64,000 nt of DNA from Haliotis asinina (GCF_037392515.1 NC_090290.1:36605253-36669252), one strand, 5' to 3'; shown: positions 31,005 to 43,228, counted from the first letter of the stretch. The notes: a model not told the origin generated them from the sequence alone. Numbers and translations: made by a program.

Positions 31005-31089
31005 TTCTGAGTAAGTGAGGTTCCGCTGTATTCAATGTCTTTTATCTGAAGACCCAGGTTCGACTTTCCCACATGGGTACAGTGTGTGA
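31005..31089 (-). repeat. Family 2 fragment fused to family 1
   Basis: CCCAGGTTCGACTTTCCCAC and GGGTACAGTGTGTGAAG, directly joined to the family 1 copy that follows. Confidence 0.55.
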
Positions 31090-31316
31090 AGATCCGAGTT
31101 AGAATTGACTTTCAGCAACCCGTGCTTGTCGTAAGAGGCGACTGACGGGATCGAGCGTTCAGACTCGCTGATTTAGTTAACACATGTCATCGCGTCCCAC
31201 TTGCGAAGATCGATGCTTATGCTGTTGATCACTAGGTTGTCCTTCCCAGATTGAAGTATTTACGCTGCCGTTTGGTTTGAATATTGCTGAGTGTGGCGTT
31301 AAACACCAGTCAACTA
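31090..31316 (-). repeat. Family 1 SINE-like
   Basis: Reverse orientation, from CAGCAACCCGTGCTTGTCG to TTGCTGAGTGTGGCGTTAAAC. Confidence 0.75.
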
Positions 31317-32506
31317 AAAAGACAAAAATCGGTAACGAAAGCTCTCTGGATTATTTTTTTTCAATTCATAGATAATCGGAAATGATTTTTATACGAAGCT
31401 GATACAACACATAGCTTTTAACTCGGACGAGATCTCTGTCACGTGACTGAAATATCCGGCGCTCATAATCATGCATTACTTTTACTGTCCATCAAAGGTT
31501 TTGCCTCTCTTACAGTGCTCACTATATTTTATGTTTATGTACTCGTATATTATGGTTTCATCGAAAATGAATTTCTCCACTGACATGTGGAAAACACGTC
31601 CAAACTTTATAGAGATGAACTGCACGGGGATCATGCATCATACTGTTAAAAGCATGTGCAAATATTGTGCATGTGAACAGCTGCGCTTCGGTGTAAAGTT
31701 TCACTATTTTCTCACGAATTTACGAATTTGTTTTACAATATATCAGTTCATGTGTAAACAGTACCTTTGAACAGAACAGAATATTTTGCAAAATCTCGTT
31801 TATAAAAGTTGACTGAAGTAAGTTGGTACATTTACACCCGTGAGTCCAAACATTTGATGGGTAGTATATTATCGCGCACTCTCCGACCATGCGGTTGTCC
31901 TCTTACGTCACATTCGTAACAAGCCGCCTCTTTCCGTGCCCTACCGGAATAACACGAGTAGCAGCTGTCAGTTCACGATTCGTCAGATCTTACACGGTCC
32001 AAGCAAGATATCGCATACGCTTATCTGTTTCAAATTTGACGAGTTTACACATATAGATAATATATGACGTAAAGGATAAACTTCCTTAGAAAATATCTAA
32101 AGAGGTGAAAAGCCATTTCAATTTGCGTAGATGCCGTTTATTTCCTTTGGTTGTACCAGGGAGCCTATATAGAGAGTTATAGAGTATCCCTGGTTGTACA
32201 AAAGGATCAGGCAGACAGTTAACTGTATAATATTTATATAATTATGCAAAACAGTATGCAAAAATCACCAAAAGTCTTTGATTATGTTAGTTGTGTTTTG
32301 ATTACAGAACAGGTTTGTGTACAAACAAGCGCCTGCATCACGGTCTCGTGGTATGTATTAGCCCATGGTAGTGACGCCATACTGTCACCATGGACGTTCG
32401 CGTTTACAGGTTTCTCGCAAGATTTCATTCTGAAAATGACGTTTAGACTGAGTGACTAGTACTACCACCACATCATCAAACAAAGATCCGGGTTAGAACT
32501 GTTCTT
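31317..32506. other. No gene seen
   Basis: The frame at 31471-31770 has several cysteines but no recognisable domain, splice context or signal peptide. The rest looks non-coding. Confidence 0.3.
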
Positions 32507-32930
32507 CATCAGTGAGTGAGTGAGTGAGTGAGTGAGTGAGTGAGTGAGTGAGTGAGTTAATATTTAACGTCACATCGGCAATATCCCAGCCATATCGCGA
32601 CGAGAACATTCAACAATGAAAAAGAGCACATATACATTATAAAAACCTGTCAACGAAGGACAGTAAAACAACTAGAATATCACAATTTCAATTAAAACTA
32701 GCATGGAAAGTTAAAACTAATAGCACTATTTAGACAATACAATAAAAAAAACAGGCTATATAGATCAAAAACAACAGAAGGTAGATCACCATACTAGGGG
32801 CCATGGGGACTTACAGTACTTCTGCTACCTGCATGGTACCTAGCTGGATTTACACCATCCCCTCAGCTGCTGGTGATTGTATGCAAGATTAGCCATGTTC
32901 TTCATCAAAACACGCTCGCCTAAAATGGCT
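32507..32930 (+). repeat. Family 3 repeat with GTGA run
   Basis: About eleven GTGA units (32514-32557) lead into TTAATATTTAACGTCACATC, CCAGCCATATCGCGACG, then an A-rich stretch and a downstream part with CCTGCATGGTACCTAGC and CACCATCCCCTCAGCTGC. It shares only the GTGA head with families 1 and 2. Short heads of it occur at 21001 and near 37670. Confidence 0.6.
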
Positions 32931-33105
32931 ACTAAAGGAATCGCCTGTAATGCTCGCTGACTTGTTGGGTAACTCGATGCTCTCCATGTCAATCAGTGGA
33001 TTGTCTGGTCGTGACTCAATCACCTTCCTAAACGAAAGATAGAGCGCCTACATTTTCGAAGTTCTCTTAGCGCTAAGGCTGTCGTATGAAAATCTACGCC
33101 AAGCA

Positions 33106-33172
33106 TAGAGCTGATTTTGAGCAACCCATGCTTCTAGCCTGAGGTGATTAACGGGATCGGGTGGTCATGCGA
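33106..33172 (-). repeat. Family 1 fragment
   Basis: TTTTGAGCAACCCATGCTTC then GGGATCGGGTGGTCATGCG. Only the distal third of the element remains. It is preceded by a TTCGAAGTTCTCTTAGCGCT motif also found at 34742-34765. Confidence 0.6.
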
Positions 33173-33502
33173 TGTGTTTTTCAACTTTTTATGTAAGGTG
33201 AAAGATGGTGCTTGAAATACATTACGTGTTCCTCTAGGAGTGGTAAAGTCCCAGCAATGACATTTGCCTTTTCACTACAATGGGTGAGTGAGTAAATTAG
33301 GCATGAACTTTGACCATTACTCCATTGTTCCTCATATATCACTCCTAGTGCTTTATGGAGTGGAGCAGATCCCTGTTTAAAACTTCGATGTTAACAAACC
33401 AGTAACTATTGCGAGCATAGCTTGCTGGTGAGCCCAAGGGACACAACTCTGTTCTGAGAAATACGCAGCTCTGTTCAATTCCTTTGACGACAGACCCATA
33501 AA

Positions 33503-33736
33503 AATCAGGGTTGGAATTGATCTTCAGTAACCCATGCTTTTCGTACGAAGCGATTGACGGGATCTAGTGGTCAGGCGCTGACTTGGTTGACACGTCATCG
33601 CATCCCTATTGCGCAGATCGATGTTCATGGGGCTTATCACTGGATTGTCTGGTCCACACTTCATTATTTACAGACCGCTGCCATGTAGCTGGAATATTGC
33701 TGAGTGCGGCATAAAACTTAACTCACTCACTCATTC
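33503..33736 (-). repeat. Family 1 SINE-like, near full length
   Basis: Reverse orientation from CAGGGTTGGAATTGATC to CGGCATAAAACTTAACTC and ACTCACTC. Confidence 0.8.
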
Positions 33737-33767
33737 CTTTGACGACAGTGATATCCGTGGCCTAGCA

Positions 33768-34110
33768 AAGATGACAGAGTATGTATGTATGTGTGAAGAC
33801 CATTTCTGGTGTCCTGCGCCGTGCTTTGGATGGACCACTGCCAAAGCGGCGTAGCTAACACTCACAGACTCACTCACTCACCCCGCTCCACGCACTCCAC
33901 TCACTCACTCACTCACTCCGCTCCGCTCACTGACTCACTCCACTGAGGCCACTCACTCCACTCCACTCCGCTCCGCTCACTGACTCACTCACTCCACTCC
34001 ACTCCACTGAGTCCACTCACTCCTCTCCGCTCACTGACTGACTCACTCACCCCACTCCACGCACTCCACTCACTCACTCACTCACTCACTCACTCACGCA
34101 CTCACGCAAT
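33768..34110 (-). repeat. Family 2 fragment expanded into an ACTC-type satellite
   Basis: GTGTGAAGACCATTTCTGG and AAAGCGGCGTAGCTAAC (33768-33868) are followed by about 240 bp of CACTC, CGCTC, CTGACTCA and CCACTC units. The satellite appears to have grown from the SINE's ACTCAC tail, with a higher-order unit that includes CTCCGCTCACTGACTGAC. Confidence 0.8.
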
Positions 34111-34344
34111 GAGGGCCTTCCTACTGGGGCACACAACATCTCTTTCATTCCCACCTCCTGTACAGAACAGTCAGGGTCGTGTTTATTAACTTTCTCTCAC
34201 TTTTTTGGACGTTTCCGAAGTTAATTTAGACATCTGTTTATAAACACATATAGCAACTCTCACAAGTACCGCTTTTCTGCTCATCCCAGTAAGACATGCG
34301 GTGTTGGATGATGGTGTTTCTCAAATGCTATTACGTATTTAGGC

Positions 34345-34476
34345 CTGTGGAGTAGCCATCTGATTAAAGCGTTCACTAATCCTGCTTGTTAAGCTTGGTT
34401 CTAATGTGTACCGATTGTGGAACTACTGTAATATTTAATAAAACTCACTCACTCACTCACTCACTCACTCACTCAA
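34345..34476 (-). repeat. Family 2 SINE-like, diverged, with ACTC tail run
   Basis: CTGTGGAGTAGCCATCTG, TAAAGCGTTCACTAATCC, then AATAAAACTCACTC extended to about nine ACTC units. Confidence 0.6.
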
Positions 34477-34724
34477 GCGGACACATTTATATAACTTATA
34501 TGAACTGTTCAAATCGGCTTATAACCCAACTAACTCACGTACTCGCCCTAAAGAAAAGAAGAAAATATCATCTCTGACCTTGATACCATCAGTATTTTGT
34601 GATCCGTATTTTCCAGTTTTATTGTATTTATAATTTATTACTACTGTCAATCCGGAATATTTGCTGCACTACACTGTTGAGTCACACTAGAGACTATCGG
34701 GCCTCTGGTCACAGAACTTGGCAA

Positions 34725-35005
34725 ACAGCCAGGGCCTAGCTTTTCGAAGCTTTCTTAGCGCTAAGATAGTCGTAAGTGTCATACATTAACATTAACTTCT
34801 ACAGAGCAATCTTAGAGCTATGGTGATATTGCGTCCATGTTAAAGTATGGGAGTTAAGGCTGAAAAGGCTCCGAGAACTCTTTGTAAAACGTATCAGTGA
34901 GCATGGGCTCACTCGCACAAAGCGATATTAGCGCTGCAATGATTTTAACTCCATTTCTCCAACGTAGGCTTATGATAGTCGGGGCGCTAAGATGGCTTTG
35001 TGTAA
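34725..35005. repeat. Hairpin-like interspersed repeat
   Basis: CGAAGCTTTCTTAGCGCTAA then GATAGTCGTAAG at the left, and CTTATGATAGTC...GCGCTAAGATGG at the right. The ends share GCGCTAAGA and GATAGTC motifs in opposed arrangement. It resembles an unclassified foldback or SINE-type element. Confidence 0.4.
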
Positions 35006-35019
35006 GATTTGTTTCACTG

Positions 35020-35545
35020 ACGCTCACGACATGTATCAGTTCGGTCTCAAAGTACTCTATCCCACGAGGGTAGCTCACGACATGCATCAGTTCCATCTTA
35101 AAGTACTCTATCCCACGAGGGTAGCTCACGACATGCATCAGTTCCGTCTTAAACTACTCACGGCACACATCAGTTCCGTCTGAAAGTACTCTATCCCACG
35201 AGGGTAGCTCACGACATGCATCAGTTCCATCTTAAAGTACTCTATCCCACGAGGGAAGCTCACGACATGCATCAGTTCCATCTTAAAGTACTCTATCCCA
35301 CGAGGGTAGCTCACGACATGCATCAGTTCCATCTTAAAGTACTCTATCCCACGAGGGAAGCTCACGACATGCATCAGTTCCGCCTTAAACTACTAACGAC
35401 ATGCATCAGTTCGGTCTCCAAGTACTCTATCCCACGAGGGTAGCTCACGACATGCATCAGTTCCATCTTAAAGTACTCTATCCCACGAGGGTAGCTCACG
35501 ACACACATCAGTTCCGTCTGAAAGTACTCTATCCCTCACGACAGG
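35020..35545. repeat. 51-bp minisatellite, about 10 copies
   Basis: The unit contains CTCACGACATGCATCAGTTC, CATCTTAAAGTACTCTATCC and CACGAGGGTAG. Two shortened units (near 35150 and 35390) lack the ACTCTATCCCACGAGG part. The 51-bp length keeps frames open on both strands (HDMHQFHLKVLYPTR-type), probably without coding meaning. Confidence 0.95.
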
Positions 35546-35757
35546 GAGGGGAGGGGTTATGGGAGGGATCTTTTGTTTGGTGGTGGAAGTACTTTTTACC
35601 TTTGAAAAATCGCCATTGCCGCTTTAAATCTACTTCACTGACAACTTGAGCAGGGATGCCCTACCTTTGGTTTTTCTTTTCTGTATTTATTGTCACAAAA
35701 GTTGATTCCGACAGAATGGTGAGCTCACACACCGGATCTGTGAAGAAGCCGGTTAGG

Positions 35758-35957
35758 ATTCATGCTGTCATGCTTGTCGTAAAAGGGTGGTCAGGCACGC
35801 TGACTTGGTTGACACATGTCATCGTATCCCAAGTGTGTAGCTCGATGCTCATGCTGTTGATCACTGGGTCGCTGGTTCACACTCGATTATACTCATATTT
35901 ACACACACCTGGAACATTGATGAGGTCGTCGTAAAAACTTAATTCTCTCCCTCATAT
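35758..35957 (-). repeat. Family 1 SINE-like
   Basis: Reverse orientation: CATGCTTGTCGTAAAAGGG, then TCGATGCTCATGCTGTTGATC, spread over the usual spacing. The ends are diverged. Confidence 0.7.
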
Positions 35958-36548
35958 ACCCGTGAGGTTCCAGGTAAGAGTTCGTCTTTGGCACCAAACG
36001 GCTGTCTCCTATCATTGGCTCTGGAACATAAGCGTCTATTTCCCGCTGCACAGATGGGGTTTTGCAGTGGAATTTATGAAACAAAACAAAATTCTAATTA
36101 TTTTAACCCAAATTTTATTTCCCAACAGCTGTCTGTTTATAATACACTAACGAATGTAAGACACTGCACACAATTTGCAATATCCCATTGAGGACCGATT
36201 CTGACAAAATCATCACAATCACAGATGTCAGATACCAATCTCTTAAATCTCCTCCTAACACTCCCGTGCAGAATCACGAACTTTTCTTATATAAGAAACA
36301 TGCATGAAAATCTCGTGCGGAGGTCCTACCCGCTAAGCGTTGTGTGTTTGCGAGCACAAGACAATGTCCAAGAACGAAAAATCCACGAAATAAACATGTC
36401 CCAATACGAATTCCATGAACCGTTCTTCAGTCCAGATGGTATAAAGAAAGCAATAACAACGATGAAAAGAACAATTGTGAGACAATTCATGTTAATACAG
36501 GCTCTAAGACGACAATTCCATGTGCAACAGTTTCAGACTTGCACGTTG

Positions 36549-36762
36549 ATCATCCAGGTTCGAATTAATCTTCAGCAAACCCATGCTTGTATTAAAAGGC
36601 GACAAACGGGCCCAGGTGGTCAGCCTCGTTAAGTTGGTTGACACATGTCATCGTATTCCATGATGTTGATGCTCATGATATTAATCACTGGTTTGGACCC
36701 AGGCTCGTTTATTTACACACCGGTGCCGTTTAGCTGGAATAATTCGGCGTTACACAACAAAT
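36549..36762 (-). repeat. Family 1 SINE-like, diverged
   Basis: CAGCAAACCCATGCTTG, GTTGACACATGTCATCG, TTAGCTGGAATAATTCGGCG. Confidence 0.7.
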
Positions 36763-37667
36763 AAATCAACCAACCATTAGTTTACATATTACTGCTGTTT
36801 ACAAATAACGATAGTAAAAACATGACTACCCGGTGTAAAACTGTGTATATCAGATACAAGTGTTTTCAACATCTTTACTTCATTACACTTTACATCAACG
36901 CACTGCATCGCAGGCAGTATCAGCATCAACATCGGTGATTTTGGAGATTATAGAGACTTTTTGCCGCTTATATTTACAGATTCCATAGCTCTGACCAATA
37001 GGAGATACGGCATCCTTGAATATTCTTTCATCTACTTTGGTAACCTGGCAGAAACTAAATGTTAATTGTCGGATAAATATAGATTATCTAACATCAAGGA
37101 ACTGATATCCTATACGAAAGGAATCTTTTGATACCACATATCAGCGCAATCTTACAAGAAACATTATTTACGATTTTAAAGGAATCGTATGATCGTTTAA
37201 TGTTCTTGCACTTAAATAAAAAATTATGTTTTGGTGAATGTATTTTTGTAATACTGGTATTATGGATTTGTTTATGGAACTCAAAGAATTAATTACATAT
37301 GTTGACGATGAGCTCTATTAATAGACTCTCTTATCGTATAAGGCTTGTTTACAAACAAAAATAATGGTACATGGTCATTTGGATGGAATTTCGAATTACG
37401 TATATATGTATTTTGACTCAGTAGTGAACGATGCAGAGAATTCATGGCTTAATGCGTGTATCAACGCTAACATTTTACTGGATGTTCAACTGTGTTGTAT
37501 GAAACTACTCAGAACTATTTCGGTTCTTGAAAGGAGCGAGTGTTTTTTCCTAACTAACTTCAATGCCCTACTTGGCATCGGTTGCAGAAAGTCTCCCCCT
37601 GTACTGGCACCAACACTGCTCAGCATAATTCAGGGACTTCGATGCTGCACAATACCGGAGTAAGGGT
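36763..37667. other. No gene seen
   Basis: The frame at 37364-37663 (99 codons) has no recognisable domain. Confidence 0.3.
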
Positions 37668-37739
37668 TGTGTGGTGTTTAACGCTGTTTATTGTTGTTAT
37701 TTTTCGCCGTATTCCAGTTATATCACGTCCCGTCAGGTT

Positions 37740-38150
37740 GATATTGCACGAGTGATGAATTCCATGAGCATGGTGTATGATATGTGGTATGACATATGAG
37801 ATATGATATGATATCATATCATATCATATCATATGATGTACTGTGATGTGATATATGGTGTATGGTGTAGTATATGATATGGTATACACGGTGTATGATA
37901 TGGTATGGTGTGGTATATTGTGTAGTGTATGCTATGGTATGTGGTATATGGTATGGTGTGTGGTATATGATATGGTATGGCATGACATGGTACGGCATGG
38001 TATATGGTAGGGTGTGGTATGTTTTTCTATGGTATGATATCATATGGTACTATATGGCATTATGTGGTACTATATAGTTATGTGGTTCTAAATGGTATGA
38101 TATGGTATGGTATTGTATGTCATAGTATGGTATATGGTATGTTATGGTGC
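37740..38150. repeat. ATGGT/ATATG-type simple repeat
   Basis: Degenerate GGTATG, ATATGATATG and ATCATATCAT units. It includes a near-perfect inverted stretch around 37805-37840 (GATATGATATC against ATCATATCAT). A family 3-like head lies just before it at about 37670-37735. Confidence 0.9.
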
Positions 38151-38458
38151 TGGCAAACACAATGGAAACGAACCACGATTAGTCCCAAATCCAGAGTATT
38201 TTCGCAACCCTGAACTGACTCAGCATAAGAAATGGCGACTTGTTCCAGGGAAGAATGTGGATTTGTAATGAAGATACATATATATTTTGTTCATCATTTT
38301 AAGATAATGACGGTATGGGACTGAACACCAGTCTGGGCATGCGCAGTGAGTATGGCTTTACGTCGTCTTTAGTAATATATCTTTTCGAGGGAAACAAGGA
38401 CCAGACATGGAGAAACAGAATCTGAAGGCAAACAAAAGTCTCAGAAATACAGCTTTGT

Positions 38459-38812
38459 TTGAGTTTAAGCAAAACTAAGTCAAGAAAGGAACACTCTTGC
38501 GATGAGGAATGTCCACAGGGCTTAACAGCTTTACACGTACGAGGAGTTGGCAACCCGCTGGAACCAAAGAAGGGTCAACATTTTACGTGTTTCTTTCTTT
38601 CTATAATTAGTATTTTAAAAACAAAACGAGACTACAGTTCCAATAAGGAAGATAGTTTATGGACAACGAATGGTGAAAGTGTCAACAATGGTCACTTAGT
38701 AAACCTTCAAGACAATGAAAAGGAGGCTGTGGAGACCCCCTCCGGATCCGACTATGATCAGGCAAACATTAGTACCTGTAGTAAACTACCGGCAAAGAAC
38801 GTAACTGCATGA
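38459..38812 (+). CDS. Unrecognised open frame, possible terminal exon
   Basis: The frame ends in a stretch of mixed, hydrophilic, tail-like composition: KTKRDYSSNKEDSLWTTNGE, then GHLVNLQDNEKEAVET and GSDYDQANIS, ending KNVTA before TGA. A pyrimidine-rich acceptor-like sequence (TTTCTTTCTATAATTAG) ends at about 38611, so the real exon, if any, could begin there and encode roughly 66 residues of a cytoplasmic tail such as that of a receptor. The upstream part contains CDEECPQG. I recognise no family and no partner exons are visible nearby. It may be chance. Confidence 0.2.
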   Translation: MSLSKTKSRKEHSCDEECPQGLTALHVRGVGNPLEPKKGQHFTCFFLSIISILKTKRDYSSNKEDSLWTTNGESVNNGHLVNLQDNEKEAVETPSGSDYDQANISTCSKLPAKNVTA

Positions 38813-39975
38813 CAAGAACATAACACATAGCCGCCGAAATTGCAAAGATCAAAAGCTTAATAACATGACAATCGTATACAATTTCTCACCGTTCTTGTTT
38901 CATTTGTACCGCCATTAATCATGAATGTAGACTTATTTTGTCGGAATAGTTGCAATAAGCAGTATTTCCCAAATCCTCAGTATCACGGATCTGAAATGTA
39001 TCCAGTCATCTTGAACGGCCATGAAACATGGAACCACGGGGACATTTCCGAAGTTCATGACTGACTGACGTCTATTCCTTCCTGCTCTTAAAAATAGTCA
39101 CTTATTAACTCATAATCCTTAAATAGGACATACATAAATGATATACATGGGTACTAAACATTTCACATGATTCAGATTTCATTGATTAGATTCTGTAACT
39201 TTAATAACGAGCTGGAAAAGCTGAGCATAATCATTGACTTGTACAGGAGGAGAAAAAATCTCGCAGCTGGATTTCACAAACCGATCCTTCTCGATAAGTA
39301 AGTGATAAATTTGACGTTGAAATGGTGTGTGTTGATATTTGGCTATGATTCAACACATTTCAAATTGCGTCTTTGACAGCTCGGCCGTTGATACATGGCT
39401 GAAGTAAAACAGCTGACGATCAGCTGAGAGCGCACGTGGCCTCTTAACCACGGTTCTAATGAAGATGCCTCTGAACAAAAGTGTACTAAAGGGCCATAAA
39501 TCACCAAAATGAATGGCCACCATAAGTAGGATAGCTGAAGGGAAAAAGACGCAAACGAGATTTTTTATGTAAAAATTGAACGGGTTTTGTTTGAAAGACG
39601 TCGGTTTGTTTGCGGCGCCCTGTTCACTGATACTTGAGCTGTAATTATTTGTTGGCGTTGTTGGCGTCGCCGTTGCTACTGCGCTGAGAAATCAAGTGAG
39701 TCATTACTGAAATGCTATCAATTGGGTTAGAAAGGATGTTTCCTGACACGGATTTCTGAAAGCTGCAACACGGAAGTCAGAATCAAGCCCGTTTCTTCTA
39801 TGTCATTTAAAAGACGAAGCTATGTAAATGACCGTGGCTTATTCGATTTGACGGAAGAATAGCTCATGCACGATGTTTAACAGATAGTTAACACCAAGTA
39901 GGTGGATACATAAATTGTGTACATAAATCTAGATTTCACATTCTGGAAGGAGGAAAACTAAAAAAAACATGAGAT
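38813..39975. other. No gene seen
   Basis: Unique-looking intergenic DNA. No domain or repeat family recognised. Confidence 0.3.
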
Positions 39976-40120
39976 ACAACTTGATCCGAGTGAATTATGA
40001 TCCTTGATCCGAGTGAATTATGATCCTTCATCCGAGTAAGTTATGATCCTTCATCCGAGTGAATTATGATCCTTCATCCGAGTAAATTATGATCCTTCAT
40101 CCGAGTGAATTATGATCCAA
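39976..40120. repeat. 23-bp minisatellite, about 6 copies
   Basis: The unit is CTTGATCCGAGTGAATTATG plus ATC, with CTTCATCC and GTAAGTT/GTAAATT variants that alternate in a two-unit (46-bp) pattern. Confidence 0.95.
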
Positions 40121-40307
40121 CCCCACAGATACAATGTTCTTGCGAATCGGAGCCACTTAATCAGAGCTTTGCGTATGTACACCTTGTAACGTGTCAGAGA
40201 AATTTGTTAGTTCTATGTGCTTTAAGCACACTGTAATCGGACAGATATTTCATTAGTGAATCAAGGTATTACTTAGGTCATGTTCATCCTGCAGACAGCG
40301 GAGGCGG

Positions 40308-40467
40308 CGGGGTAGCTAAGTAGTAAAAGTGCTCGCTCGTCACGCCGAAGACCCGGGATCGATTCTCCAGACATCCACACTGTGTGAAGCCCATTTCCGG
40401 TGTCTCCCGCCGTGAGATGATTGCAATATTGCTAACCACTCTCATTCACTCACTCACTCACTCACTC
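40308..40467 (-). repeat. Family 2 SINE-like
   Basis: Reverse orientation: GGGGTAGCTAAGTAGTAAAAG, CACGCCGAAGACCCGGGATC, GTGTGAAGCCCATTTCCGG, ending in ACTCACTCACTC. One of the best-preserved tRNA-like halves. Confidence 0.8.
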
Positions 40468-40596
40468 ATGAAATCTGCGATTGAATTATGACTTTTGTCG
40501 TTGTCTTCGATAGTAGAAATTATGGAAACATTCCGTGTTAATGTGAGTGAAACAGTAATACATTGTGACTCTACACAACCTGTGTTTGTTCCCTTC

Positions 40597-40782
40597 TTTT
40601 ACGCCACACTCAAAAATCTCGCCATATGACGACTGTTTGGACCAGATAATCCAATGACTGACATCATTAGCATCGATCTACGCATTTGGGATACGACGTC
40701 ATGAATGACCACCCGATCCCGTTAGTCGCCTCTTACGTCAAGCATGGGTTGCTGAAAACCAATTCTAACCCGGATCATCACA
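40597..40782 (+). repeat. Family 1 SINE-like, shortened
   Basis: CTTTTACGCCACACTC, GGACCAGATAATCC, GTTAGTCGCCTCTTACGTC, AACCCGGATCATCAC. Confidence 0.75.
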
Positions 40783-40908
40783 AATGGGTGCCATAAGCAG
40801 TGATTCTGTTTCTGAATAACAAAGTAATATCGCGTTATTCCAGATTTCAGTCGGACCCCTTCCAATCGCAACTGCAAAACAAAAGCAGCAAACGCTAACA
40901 TATGATAT

Positions 40909-41039
40909 GTACTGGACAGAAATAGTTAGGGATGTATGCAAATTTTGAAAGCTTGAATAATTATCCATTTACTAATTGACACACTGATAAAATATCAATT
41001 ATAAAATACCAATATCCCTAACGTATTTTGTCCAGTATA
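40909..41039. mobile_element. MITE, copy 2 of the three-copy family
   Basis: Ends are GTACTGGACAGAAATAGTTA and the complement of TTTTGTCCAGTATAT, with AGGGAT next to both. The inside is AT-rich with TTGACACACTGATAAAATAT, also seen in copy 3 in the reverse sense. Confidence 0.75.
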
Positions 41040-41179
41040 TATCAAATGAAATGAATGAATGAATGAAAGGAACAACCAACGGCTGTCTGATGCTATTTTC
41101 TTAAAACTGGCATCAAAATCGAGTTTGGGACCTGAAGAGACGATCGTTTTCATTCTGTCCTGTCCATAGATGGCATGTC

Positions 41180-42200
41180 ATAACGGTGATGATAGTGTGT
41201 CATGATGTGGATGATAGTGTGTCATGATGTGAATGATAGTGTGTCATGATGTTGACGATAGTGTGTCATGATGTGGACGATAGTGTGTCATGATGTTGAT
41301 GATAGTGTGGCATAATGTGGATGATAGTGTGTCATGATGTTGATGATAGTGTGGCATAATGTGGATGATAGTGTGTCATGATGTTGATGATAGTGTGTCA
41401 TGGTGTGGATGATAGTGTGTCATGATGTGGATGATAGTGTGTCATGATGTGGATCATAGTGTGTCATGATGTGGATCATAGTGTGGCATAATGTGGATGA
41501 TAGTGTGTCATGATGTTGATGATACCGTGTCAATTGAATGATAGCATTATAACGTGGATGTATCGTCTCGTGATTTAGATGATAGCATGTCATCATGTGG
41601 ATGATAGCATCACAAGATGTTGATGACAAAATGTGATGTGGATGATGACGTGTCATAACGTGGATGATAGCATTACAACGTGGATGATATCATGTCATGA
41701 CATGGGTGGTAGCATCATAACGTGGTTGACATGTCATGATGTGGATGATAGCATTACAACGTGGATGATATCATGTCATGACATGGGTGGTAGCATCATA
41801 ACGTGGTTGACATGTCGTAACGTGGATGATAGCATTACAACGTGGATGATATCATGTCATGACATGGGTGGTAGCATCATAACGTGGTTGACATGTCATA
41901 ACGTGGATGATAGCATTACAACGTGGATGATATCATGTCATGACGTGGGTGGTAGCATTATAACGTGGTTGACATGTCATGATGTGGATGATAGCATTAC
42001 AACGTGGATGATATCATGTCGTGATGTGGCTGATCGTGTGCCATAACGTGGATGATATCATTATAACGTGGATGATATCATGTAATGATGTGGATGATAG
42101 CATGTAATGACGTTAATGATGGTGTGTCATCATGTGGATGATAGCATCTCCAGATATTAAGATATTAATGATAGCATGTCATGATGTGGATAATTGGGCT
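41180..42200. repeat. Compound minisatellite: 22-bp units, then an 81-bp higher-order unit
   Basis: From 41188 to about 41520 the unit is GATGATAGTGTGTCATGATG plus TG (22 bp), with GTTGAT and GGCATAATG variants. From about 41650 to 42010 the array changes to an 81-bp unit containing GATAGCATTACAACGTGG, ATCATGTCATGACATGGG and CATAACGTGGTTGACATG, repeated about 4.5 times. Degenerate units continue to 42200. Confidence 0.95.
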
Positions 42201-42264
42201 GCCTTGATGTCGATAATGGCGTATCATGATATGGGTAACGGCGTTTTATCGCACCCAAAGACGC

Positions 42265-42335
42265 AGATCGTTGTCCAGAATATTGATTGCGGGATTGTCT
42301 GGTCCTAACTGGATGTACAAGCCGCCGCTATGAAG
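42265..42335 (-). repeat. Family 1 short fragment
   Basis: GGGATTGTCTGGTCCTAAC and a GCCGCCGCTATG remnant only. Confidence 0.4.
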
Positions 42336-42401
42336 CACCATTAAATAATCAAGGTTCGCGTATCTACAAACCCATCTGGAACAGCAGCATCCGATCGACA
42401 T

Positions 42402-42482
42402 CAGTGAGTGAGAATCGTTTTACGCCGCTTTTAAGAATATTCTATCAATATCACAGAGGGAGACACGAGAAATGGGTTTGAG
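42402..42482 (+). repeat. Family 2 fragment
   Basis: GTGAGTGAGAATCGTTTTACG, split at normal spacing, then CAATATCACAGAGGGAGACA and GAAATGGGTTTG. The tRNA-like half is missing. Confidence 0.65.
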
Positions 42483-43228
42483 GGACGTCAGATTCTGGAA
42501 AAAGTATTTGGTTAGGACATGCGTAGTTCCAAGAGAAGATCTTTAGAACATTCTTAAGAATGACGTAATCTGTTAACATCGAATGTTAAATGTCGTTTGA
42601 AATCCTAGTGTTTACCTTTCGAGAACTTGGCACAAGATATTCTCTGGTAGGGTCATGGGAACCATAGTTTCAATTACTGCAGGTATGCTAACCGCTTCTG
42701 GAGTCCCAGTGATGCTTAGCATGTGTCCCCTGCTGCGAGAGCCACGTGTTACTTAATTATTTCACTGGTAGAACTACGAAATGTGGCATATGACAGCTGT
42801 CTGATTCAAAAGCCCCTGGTTTTGCTTGTAGATGTCACAGAGGAGCGGCGTTACTAGATCTATTACGCATGTTAGCATAATTAACATACATTTGTGCTTT
42901 TTGCTAGCTGCCCATTCTCATCAGTCTTGCAGTTATGTTTCAAGACGGTTTCACTTGAACTGATTCTGTTCTGCCAAGTAAGTGTTGGGCACCTTGACTT
43001 ACAGTACCTCAGATCCTACTTAACAAGATGCACATATGTTTCGGACAGCTTCGGAGCTGGCTTAGGGAAGATTTTTTAAATGCTGTGTTTTCTTTGTGGT
43101 TCGGATGTGATGTTTAAACCGAATATAGAACACATCAACTGGTGTCCTTGACCTAGTCGATTGTAGTGATATAAGTTCAGGACAGTTTGTTGCTCCGACA
43201 GCCTGACTTAATCAGATTCCTGCTTCTT
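42483..43228. other. No gene seen
   Basis: No recognisable frame or repeat. Confidence 0.3.
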
